Shown here: one piece after another, positions 1 to 11,800 of the stretch
How the letters are laid out: the number at the start of each line of letters is the position of its first letter
Position numbering within the stretch: position 1 is the stretch's first letter
Assembly: GCF_024586455.1 (NCBI RefSeq)
Contig: NC_065922.1
Location: 34,282,089-34,346,088 of the forward strand
Reading direction: 5' to 3'
Length of the DNA: 64,000 bases
Source: Bactrocera neohumeralis
Lineage: Eukaryota; Arthropoda; Insecta; Diptera; Tephritidae
The notes under the pieces: model-generated
What the model was told of the DNA's origin: nothing
The model's input: the letters and a program-made list of their open reading frames with translations, nothing else
The model's database searches: none
Translations under genes and position numbers: made by a program

Positions 1-1844
1 CGTGCGATTTTTAGTACAAGCTGCACTCTGGTACTGAAAAATTTCTGGTCACCAAAAACTGTCCAGTCAGCGCACTTCACTTCCGACATAAATATTACGG
101 CCTTAAAATCCAAAGAAATCTCTCTATAAGTAGTTTGGACACTTTAAAGAAGTTAACTGGAAACTAACGGCATTTTTGAGCGGCAGGTGTATCGTAGTCA
201 TTGAATTTTTTCCGTTATAATAATTTATTCAAATATGCCGGTGTGAAAACCAATAACTATTATGGCCAAATAAACTTATGGAAGGGTACAAAAAGCACTG
301 AAAGTCGTATTTAAATTCATACATTTGAATTCTCTTGGTTCTGCTTTAACGTTACAAGTATGAAAATCCAAATAAAATAAAAGAATTTTCCTATATTTCA
401 CTACTCAATGAAATGCTAATGACCGCTTTGCCTTCCACCTGATTCAAAACAACATTCATAAACAATGTGTATATGTATGCATTTATGTACATAAGTATAT
501 TTTTTGTTTATACGCAACAAAAATATCTTTAAGTATACACATGTGTATTTTATTATACATACATACATACATATGTACATGTATCTACACATATTCAAAA
601 GTGAAATGCCGCTGCCTTTGTCACTACTTTCTTCTTGTATTTTCTTTTCATATTTAACATACATACATAAGTGCATATACACATTCACATAGACAGGTTC
701 CTTTCTCTGCATTCATACACACATGTACTAGCATTTAATCCGTATATACATACATACATATGTATGTATGTGGGCATATTTTATCAGTCCGCACTTGACG
801 GATTGTTTACTTTTGACGTTGCGCCAATATTGTTTACAATTTGCACAATCACGCATATAATTCAGTATATACACACATATACACGATAAATATGTATACA
901 TACGTACATATATATAATACCTAAGCTCGCTCTCGCTCTCTGAAAGACCTACAGCCACATATACAAGAAACGATTTAATTGTTACAACTCTTAAAAAATT
1001 GTAAACGTCCAAAAGAGAAAGTATAATGCATAAAGGTATTTTCCAAATATTCTGGTTTCGTATTAAAATTCTGAATTAGAGGAAAAATGAGCAGTGAAGA
1101 CTAAAAAGTGTGGCATTAGTTACTTTACGAAAATATCATATACATAGTAGGTGTGAGGTTGTCTTCGACAGAATGTGCCTGGTCTGTTTTTTTTTACTTA
1201 AAAATTTATAATCAAATATGAACCTTGATCTAAAAACATAAAAATCATACCAAATTAACTTCTAAATTGACTTTTGACTACTTGATTTTCCTACAGGCTT
1301 TTGTATTTTTTCACAAAGAAGTAATGGATTTGTCATGTAAACAAATAGGCCTATACAAAGCCAATCCCTGCCGGAAATTGTTGAACTGGCGCTATTCTCA
1401 CAGTACGCGTCTTCGATTCGTCATTTTTCTGGACACTAAATGGTCTCTTGTCTAAACTCATGTCAACAAGTTTAGTTAAATTGATAAAAGAGAAGTGGTT
1501 TATATTTTTAATGATCCCAAGTTTTGCTTTACACATTTTAGACCAGTTTCACCATTGTGAATGGTTCATATAACAAATTACTATCAAATATGTAAATGTA
1601 ATATTTTTTCTTCAAAGCTTAAGATTATCTCCAACAAAGACGCCTGTGCCAAGGGACATGTTAACGCTTGGCGAATCGAAGACATCTAATGCAAGCATGC
1701 AATCAATGACTTGAAATACAATCAAATGAGATTAATTAATGAGCATTGAGCGTGAACAGTCAGATCAGAACATTTCTAATGAGTTTTAACTACAATGAAA
1801 TATTATTGAGTATATATGTGCATATGTACATATGTATGTACATA
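1..1844. other. Gene-poor upstream DNA with CATA/TATG simple sequence
   Basis: I see no supportable gene here. The stretch is AT-rich with short runs of CATACATA and its complement (for example 557-572 and 750-775), which generate spurious short open frames on both strands. A GAGAG-type tract, read on the minus strand, lies at about 926-943 and could bind GAGA factor. That is only a sequence resemblance. Confidence 0.5.
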
Positions 1845-2091
1845 TAGTCACCTAAAATTCAAAATAACGTAACACCACTTTTCATAAGTTTACAGGCGAA
1901 GGAAAAACGATATAATAGAAACCACTCGTAGAAGCAAATTTTGAGTTTTGGTTATATATTAGTTATAAAATGGTTATATTTTGGTTATATCTGAAAGCGG
2001 AAGCTGAAAATTTAATGATATCTATATATAGTAATATGATGTAGTGAGTCGACTTTTTTGATGATACGTTATTTTACGTTTTAGGTGACTA
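1845..2091. mobile_element. MITE-like element with about 40-bp terminal inverted repeats
   Basis: The left end reads TAGTCACCTAAAATTCAAAA and continues into AATAACGTAACA. The right end, reverse-complemented, reads TAGTCACCTAAAACGTAAAA and continues into AATAACGTATCA. Both ends abut TA, as expected for a Tc1/mariner-type target duplication. The element is about 247 bp and non-coding, and its core is AT-rich. It lies about 0.8 kb upstream of the first coding exon of the FAXDC2-like gene. No autonomous partner is visible in the window. Confidence 0.7.
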
Positions 2092-2308
2092 TATACATAG
2101 TACATATGAAGTCAAATCCTATTTATATAGGTAGTAGAAAGATTTAAAAAAATTGCTAAACTTTTCCTTGCGGAGCAGTCAAATAGTATGTTTGTATAAG
2201 TACGAGTACATATTTGTATTGTAAGCGCGAGCAGATTGCATTACAAAAGTGTAAGTCGCAATTGAACGTCAACCAATACATAGCAACAATTTTCCAGTGC
2301 ACCACCTC

Positions 2309-2330
2309 AGAGAGAGAGAGAGAGACAGAG
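2309..2330. promoter_or_regulatory. GAGA tract upstream of FAXDC2-like gene 1
   Basis: A near-perfect (AG)n tract of about 22 bp lies some 550 bp upstream of the ATG at 2882, and CTCTCTT follows at 2335-2341. Such tracts are bound by Trithorax-like (GAGA factor) at fly promoters. Here it may mark the promoter region of the FAXDC2-like gene or may simply be a microsatellite. The transcription start cannot be fixed by eye. Confidence 0.35.
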
Positions 2331-2881
2331 TAACTCTCTTTTTACATCTCTGCATACTCATAGATACAATTTTATATAGCTGTGTGCGTGCTAATTGGTG
2401 AGAGTAAAATCTCCCGATCGCTTTGTTTTGATTTAGACTTCGTTAGGAGCGCAAAGATCATTGCACAGCCCATTGAGACCCATGCTGTCCGTCAATTTCC
2501 AACTACTATGTACCATATATAGCATACATTCGACCATCACAACACAGGCACCAGTTGACATTCTTTTAACAACCGTCCAGAATTTCGGTTCTCCAACGTA
2601 CATTCTTCCATTACGTTTAGTGCATTTTTTCTTGTTTATTAGTGATTTTCCATTTTCGTTTCTGTAATTACATATGTATGTACATATGCGCATACACATC
2701 CATATGTATTCAGTAACTACCTAGCATTGCAGTTCCGACTTTCGTTTCAAGTTCAGCTTGGTTTAGTTTTAAACTGGAAGCCTTGGCATAGATACTCATA
2801 TATACGATATATGCACCTTTTCGGTTGAAAGAAATTTTGTTTTATTTTTGTTATACATTATCGTTTGTAATATCATTGATA

Positions 2882-5800
2882 ATGGAGAAATTTTACTACT
2901 TGGATATGTTTCTACTCAGGCATTTGCAAAGCTTCTGGGGTGCATCGGGCGATTTCTGGCAAGCGCAATGGGATAAATTTATCGATAAAACAGGTAAGTG
3001 CACAGCGAAAGGAATTCGTACTAATCGTATTTAAACGGTGATGATTGTTTGTGTAATTATGAAGGTGTGTGTGTATTTAAGTTTAACCATACAAGTATCT
3101 ACGTATGTATGTGGATCACTCTTCCGTTTATCGCTGATAAAAGTTCATAGCCTCCTGCAATATTATTTTTTGGCTTTTTGACCGCAGTAAGCTTGGTTGA
3201 AGTTAAAAACTTAAGCTTGAAAGCTAAATAAACGTTTGGAATATGTATTCTAAGTGAAATTTGAAGTTAAATTGCGTAATAGTCAATAATAGTGATTTAT
3301 GACGTCTGTTTATTATCAATATTGATCAACTAATGCAGTAGCTGATCAGGTCGTAAACACTAATCCGTGTTATCTACCAAAATAATCTACATAGATTCAC
3401 ACGCGACGTGTTGCTATTCATACGTACTTACAAACTAAACAATTTGAAATTTTTAAAACGTCGGGAAGTAATAATTTTGAAAGTTGGGTCTGCTGAAAAA
3501 AGATATACTCGTATAACAATTTATTTCTGTTCTGCCGTTTGTGAAAATCAGGAAAAAACCTTAACTTCTGCTGCACCGAAACTATAATATACTTCACAGG
3601 TGCATTTCTTATAGCATAAAAGGACGAAAGTCGGGGCTACGTAACCGGAACGGACGAATTTTTTGTCCTTTGAAGGACTGTTAGGTCGACAGAATTCTGC
3701 CGCTACAACAACAAGAGCAACAAAACAAAACCTTTGTAGAATACCCGCATTTCGAGTAGATATCTCATCCATAAAAACGATTTCTATTCAAGAACTTGAT
3801 TTTGATCGACCGTTTGTATGGCGGCAATATACCACAGCGATCCGATATGACAAATGAGTAGCTGCTTGGGAAGAAAAAAAACGTGTGAAAATTTTCAGAC
3901 CGATATTTCAAAAACTGGGGAAGAAGTTCGCGTATACACGACGTGTACGAAGTTTTCTTCTGGCTGTTACAAACTTAGTGTCAAATTTAATATACCCTGT
4001 TCAGGGTAGACAAATTTAATCCTCAAAGCTTTTTGATTTCGATATTTCAAGTACCAAATAGTTTTGATTATTGGGACCCCTACAAACTATTTATGTCTAG
4101 TTTAGCAGTTTCTCATATTCCTACAGCGACGCTGGTATTTTATAGCCCATGATTAATAAACCACTAAAAATATTAATAGCTAGCAATATAGAGGTTTTAT
4201 CTCTTTTATATATTTATTCTTGTATACAAATACATGACATATATACAAGTACATATGTATGTATTTAGAATCAACGGCTATTAAGCCTTCGTTGTGGCTT
4301 ACTAATTGCGCAGAAGCTTTCATTCTTATTATCAAAGCTTAAACATTTATGTATGTATGTTTGTACTATCTAACAAAAATATAGTTGAACAAAATGACCT
4401 ACATATACATACATTCACACATACATATGTACATATGAACATAAACTTTTATTTTTATTTTTGTAAACACTTTTATTTATTTTAAATTTTAATAGAGTTT
4501 GTAATATAAAAAATTTCCTTAAAATAACGCGATTACATATGTATATTGTGACAAAAAAGCATCCGGAAATTGTAATTAAAAAGATATTTGAAAAAAGTGT
4601 ACTTTGCTAAGTTGGTAGGACTGTCCTTAATTATTATGCCAAATATGAGCGCGATCTGTCAACCAGTTGGTTGACAGCAGCTGCTTAAGTCGGTACACCT
4701 CAGTAGTGCCTTGCGATTTTTACAATGGATAAAAATATCCAACAAAGAATTTGTTTCAAATTTTGTACATACATATTTCTAACCAAATTTCGTGTGCGGA
4801 ATCCTTGCGAATGTTGGAAAAGGCTTACAGTGACAGTTTTATCAAAAGCACAAGGCTACGAATGGTACAAATCCTTCAAAGACGGTCGAGAGATCGTTGA
4901 AGACATGCCTCGTTCTGGGCGGCCTTCGACTTCTTCAACTGATGAAGATATTAAAAAAGTGAAGGAAGTGAATCGAAGCACCTTTGCTTGAAAAGTACAA
5001 ATAAAATCGATTTAGTCGATCGTACAAATAAAACTGAATTCGCTGAAGGAGCTGAAGGACATCCCAAAATGTGCTTATGAAAAGTGTTTCGAGAACCGGA
5101 AAAATCATTGGCATAAGTGTCTTACATCTGGAGGGAATTACTTTGAAGGCGACAAAATAAATATTGATGAATAATTAAATATTTTGCGTTTTATTTACAA
5201 TTTCCGTGTACTTTTTTGTCACAATGCATACCATATAAGCATATAAATAACCTATTAATATGAACGCCTAATCGGCAATTAATTTGGCAGTGTTGTAATA
5301 ATTTATTAGTCTAGTATAGAGATATCTTTCTTTATTATACAAATATACTTGTACATATGTAGGTACCTAGAAGATTTAATCTACGTTTTATGAACGGCTA
5401 ATTGATTTTTATGATACGCCATAATGAAATGTAGAAGTTTGAAATTTTCTTGGAAGGGACGCTCACTATAGAAAAAGATTTCTATAATTTAAGACGCTTA
5501 ATCAATAGCCATTTATTATACAATCTATTTGGGGAATTCTTATAGGCGCAAAAACACTTTCTAATATATAAATATTATTATACATATATACACATATCTA
5601 TTTGTCATAATAATATTTTATGAAAGGTATTCTTTACACTTTCTTTGTTAATATACATATGTATGTATTTATCGAAATATATGTAAATACTTATTTCTTT
5701 TCTTTGTTCTGGGTTCAAAGTCTAAACCCATTCAATAACAAGTAAGAAAGGCCTATGTTCGGGTGCAACCGAACATTTTATACTCTTGCCACTTGCACGA

Positions 5801-8800
5801 ATCAACGCCAGGGCAATGCCTTAGGATGTAAAAAGTCAACTAGAGGATCGGAAACTAGGCAATTTTATATATACATACATATACTCTATATAACTCATAC
5901 AATGACCAACATATTCGGCATAAGGTTTGTTAGAAAAACGAAAATCGTTATATTGTATATACATATAATATGTGGTATAAGGGATAGTATCGATCCGCTT
6001 TTATATATTAACTTGAATGAATAATTACTTATATGACTTTATACTTTATATGTATATTAACTATAATTATGCCACATACTGAAAAAATGTTCCCAAGGTT
6101 TCATTAAGGTACCTCACATATAGTCACCAATCATATGACGCAAAGTCAGCCGGATCTTCAAAAATCTTGATAATAGTTATATAGGGGTTGATTCAAGTTT
6201 TGGCACAATTTTATTTACTTTAGGTACAAAGATACCCTGTTATGAGTAAATACTGAAATTTTTGTTGAGATAACTAAAATATTGGCCGTTATATGCAGCA
6301 TAGTCACCTGGAAGTTCGAAAACCTTTTTATAAGGTATATAGGTGTTCAAGGAAATACTGACCCGATTCTGCCCATTTTTGGTACACAGAGTTATTATTA
6401 ACAGGAAAGAATTCTGTCTGAATTTGAATTGTATATCTCACACACTGATCGATCAAAAGTCAAATATACTTAGATACTCGGGTCCACATATTCGGCACCT
6501 AGGAGGTTGATCCGTTTTGGTTGGATTTGGACAATTTTTGGTCATAAAAAAGTTGTTAGTGCAAATCTTTACCCCGTTATTAATTACTTCTTGATTACAC
6601 ACTGGAAAGTGAACGAATCAAGTGGAGTTTAAAATTCTGTTATATGGGATGTAGGTATGGTTGTACTCTGATTTCGACCAATTTTCGCACTGTGACACAG
6701 GAATATGAAAAAATGGCACGTACTAAGATAAGTCGAAATCGGTTTGTTGGGTCGCGAGATATGTGATTTCACCAAAAAGTAAGCGGTACCACATCCATCG
6801 TCCATAAAGCTCTCTCATACCATCTCGGAGGAAGAATTTAATGCCTTTGGCGTAATTAGTTATTGATTTATTGCGCTTTTAGTAGTACCGTTATATGGGG
6901 AGTGAGCGGGGTAATCTTCCGATTTCCACCATTTTCACACTGTCAATAGGAGTTCGAGCGTATTCGATATATTCGAGCTTAGCAAATTTGGTTGTTGTAT
7001 CTTTAGTGGGTTAGGAGATACATATGTACATTAACATATTAGAAGCCGCGCCCACGCCCACTTTTCAAAATATTTTTGCCCACAGGTGCTCCTTGCTACT
7101 TTGATCACCTATGCCAAATTACAGTTTTCTATCTTAATTTAGTGCTTAGTTATGGCACTTTATAGGTTTTCAGTTAATGGCGATTTGTGGGCGGGGCAGA
7201 AATCCGATTACACCCATCTACGAGTTCTTAATATTATTTGTACTAAGAAAGCCGCATACCAAGTTTCATCAAGATCTTATATTTTACACAAGTTACAGCT
7301 TGCGGGGGCAGACGGACGGACAGACAGATGTGGTATAGTTTTCCCCAGCATAATAAAAAAATTTTCTGCAGCTTAAGTAAAAATTAAATTTTTTTCAAAA
7401 TCAGTTTTTGTATCAAAAATACTTATTGGATTATTAAATCTAAATTGAGAATTATTAATTTGTATATGTCATCTGATCCAATTTGTCCCGGATTGACAAA
7501 AGTACTACATTATCATGTATTTTAATATAAATCTTTATTATCACCTTCAAAATATACAAAATATTCAAATACTTGTGTTCGACATAAATATTGCGTTAAT
7601 CTTCACAAAACACTTTTCAACGATTCCATAGCCATGATTCCATTGGAAACAGAAAATTTTAAGAAACCCCGTTCTTCAACTGTTTTTTTTATGCTAAAAA
7701 TTGCCAGACAACCTGTTCGCCTCGCAAACAAACAGCTGGAGATCAACTAACTCACACACGAACATTCGGTTTGCACACATACTTTAAATGGCCCAGTCCG
7801 GGTCAAATTTGATTTTCAAATGGTAGTTTTTTAATATAAAATATAATTTCAGTCCCTCTCGTGCAAATTTCGTTTATTCGAAGTTCACTGTACAAATATA
7901 AATACATACATATGTATATGTATATGGAAGTGTGGTTATGCATGGGACTTATACACACATACATACATATGTACTTATGTATGTAAATGTATCTTTGTAT
8001 CACCGCAATCTAATCTTCTTTGCTGCGCGTGATTGTGATGGTCACGGTCATTCTTGTTCTAATTGTAACCATGTCGCTAAGAAAAATGTAAACAAAACAA
8101 ATCATAAATACGTATGTACGTATAAATACTAAAAGCTTTTGAAAATAGCAGAACGAGCCCCATTACCGTACCCACGTACTCGCGTGCGTATTGACATACA
8201 TCTCATATGTACTTAAGTACCCTCCTATTTATTTGCTCAGCAATATTTGTAAATATTCTTAGTCATAATTAGTTTTGGAGGCTTTTCACTTATATTCGAA
8301 TTATTGCGGTATATGTCATGTTTGTTTTTTCTCCTACTATAGTACACACGTTTACATATCTACATACTGTTAGAATGATTTTTGTATGTAAAAATTGCAA
8401 GTACTTTCTAATTTCTATTTTATTTATATACAACTTACAATTTATTTATAAATACTCATACATACATACATATACACATGTATTTATTCTCTGCCGAATC
8501 AACAAGTGTTTACACATTTATTATGTGTGAGTCAATTACTTTTGTTTGCATGCTTAATCAACACAGTAAGCCGGTATCGTCCACGCATACATACTTACAT
8601 AAAAATTCTGATTTGCAAAAATTTGTTTTTGCTAAATGTTACAAGTCTGTGAAATATATTACTTGTCAGATTCAATTAAATGGTGAGAACTACTTAAATT
8701 GATGTTCACTATATGTATATATTTACATACATACATATACATATGTATTTGTACTGTATATGTACACTGAAATTTTATTAATATGTATATTCGTGTGAGT

Positions 8801-11800
8801 AGCTCGTGTATATTTGTACGAAACGCAACAAAGAAGCTCGGCTTTCATTGAAATGCATACATAAGCAGTAATAACAGGTGATCCATTTCGAGGTTCCTTA
8901 CTTAAAAAAAAAACATGGAAATTCGAATTTAATGAGGAATGTTTGTTATCATTCGAAAGAACATTCTTTGGAATTTATTTTTTGAAGATTATATCTTTCA
9001 AATGTTGGCCGCGGCTACGTCTCAGATGGTCCATCCATCGGTTAGTCCTATTTTCGATGACTCGTTCGAGCATTTCGACTGGTAACTGGCGAACGACACG
9101 CGTAATGTTTTGCTCCAAGGCCGGAATCGAAGCCGGATTGTCCGCATAGACTTTAGACTTTATATATCCCCTCAGGAATAAGTTAACGACGTGATATTAC
9201 ACGATCTTGGTGGTGAAATTATCTGCTCACCGAAGTGTTCTCTTATTAAATTCATTAATTGATGCGATGTGTGGGAATTGGATGAATCCAAATGTCGCCG
9301 AAATCATTAACTTCAATTTCAGGCATCAAATAATCGGTTATCATGTCGCGATAACGTCGGATCTTCTTGGAACTTTTCAAGAATCCATAGCGCAAAACGA
9401 TGTCGCTTGGGAAGGTCGAGCGGCTTCAGTTTTTACACAAGCTGCATTTTGTACGCTTTCAATTTAAGATCTTGACGTAAAATGCGTCAAGTCGTTCCAT
9501 ACGTGAGTCCGAGTTGCTGCGAACGATGCCGAATCGGCTCTCCACGGTTTTCGTGGACAGTCTCAGCTACGACTATTATATTTTCTTCACTGCGTTCTGG
9601 ATGTGGTCTATTCGGTCGAACATTATCCAATAAAGAATTCTGGGTCTCAAGATGTTGGAAATAGTACGTTCAGTAGGCCGACTATGTTGACCATAAGTGA
9701 ATGTGTCTTTCCACGATTAAATGCCAAACAATACTGAACATGACAGCTAAAAAAGGCTATTGCAAAAAGTAACTTAGATCACCCGTTGCATACATACATA
9801 TGTATATTTCTATACGTGCAAACAATCAAAGACACCAATTTAAGCTGCCCATGTATGACATAGTGAGTATGTACAAATTCATGTGGCACTCAATAACATG
9901 AGCTCCGTTACCAATTAAGGAAACGCTCGTGTTTGGTTGACCTTTCTCCTAAAGTCTCCATATTAATACATCTTCGCGCCGAAATGTAGGCTAATTTTTA
10001 TATTATATTATATGTATTATGGTATACATTATGGAGTTCATTGAGAATTAAAATATTGCTGTGTGTTTACCAGTTTATTCATTTGTTGATCTAACTAACT
10101 AAGGAAATTACCTACAATATCAAGTACAGACCTTTAGTCGCTCAAGAACAAAGCCTATATTTCTTTTATTTGAAGTTGCTAATTTTTATCCCTAACAAAC
10201 TAGGACATGGTAAGGATTTTAAGATAAAAAAAACTTTTTTTGCGAAGTGATTTCTTAAATATGGATTGAGTAATTTTATTCGGAACTTTTGTACATTATT
10301 AACCACCAGACTTTTGACAATATAGGGTAATTTTTTCATGCAGAAATATTAAAGCATAAGCCGGTAACAAAGCTTCTCCAGGAACTTCTTGTGAAAAAAA
10401 CACTTTGCGGTGTATAACTCGGCTGGAAGTTATCAAAAAAAAAAAATCCTAGAAAAATTAGTCAAATTGTAATCCAAAATTCCCCCCATCGTACTGAGAT
10501 ATATTTTTTTTTTTCATTTAAATATTTTTGGCGGCCATTTAAAGTGAAAACTGCTATTTTCTACAAAAAAAAATCCGCCATTTTGTGGGTGGAAAACACC
10601 CTTAATGTAAAAAAAAATTACTAAACGTTGGGGGACTGTATTTTATGTGTCAAAAATTTGTACAAAGTTTGAAATGAATCGGTCAAGTAGTTCTGAAATG
10701 ACAGTGAACACGGATTTTGAAAAAATGGTTTTAAGAAAAACGCGTCCAAAATTTATAAACTAAAAACACATATCGTCAAAATCGTCGTCTTAATAATGTG
10801 CAAAAGGTCCGAATAAAATTAATCAATCCATATTTAAGAAATAAATTCTTTTTTACCATGAAAACCTTACCCTCCCCCTTAAGAAAATGCTTAATTTCAT
10901 ACTTTCTTAATATCACACAAATTGACTTATGTGCATGTATAAAAGTGTTAAACTCAACTGGAAAGTCAGAAAACACTATACGAAGTATATGGGGACTGAA
11001 AGTACTAGAGCCCATTTTACCTATTTTTTACTAGAGGATAGATAACAATCAGAAAAAATTATCTCCGAATTTCAATCATACAAGTATGTCTCACGGATAG
11101 ACCGCATTTTCGATAAAGAGTCAGTTATAGATACCAGAGACCACAACATCGCTATCTGAGGGCTTGAAAAGTTATGATAAAATTTTGACAAATTTTTGCT
11201 TAAGATGGCGTACCTTTAAAGTAACAGGTGGGCGGCACCTTGCCCATTGTTCAATTTTTATACCGACCCTATAGAGACCATCCGTACGATCTTGACTCTA
11301 ATGCTGACCAATTCATTTAATGAGTTATGGCTCATTTAGTAGTTGTCAAGATATTCGTTAGACGGGGATAATCGTTATGAGATATGTACATTAAACCTTT
11401 AAGGGACGGGCGGCGTCCACTTCTTAAAATTTTAAGGACACTACTCCTATTCACTCAACGTTATCTTAATTTGAAGCGTATTTTTAGCTCTTTATAAGTC
11501 TTCGCATATCTGCGATACCAACTTCCCATAGTACCAAGGAGCATGTGTACAATGTTTCATAGCGACACCTCAATTTCCATTCCTCCATATCTATCTCAAT
11601 TAGTTTTAGGTATTACAAACAACAGTTAGGAGAACAAAACTATTATACTCTGTAGCAACATGTTGCAAGAGTATAAAAATAGATCTGAAGAAAATATTGG
11701 TGCTTGGAGTGTATTTATGCCCTAATTTGGAATAAAATCGGCTTCTTTATTTTAGAAAATAACAATTTAGTCCTAAAATATACAGAATAATAAAATATTT

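Noticed and set aside
416..1012. Several 60-98-codon open frames on both strands
   Set aside because: They are driven by CATACATA/TATGTATG simple sequence; the proteins are Tyr/His/Ile/Met-rich with no domain or splice support.
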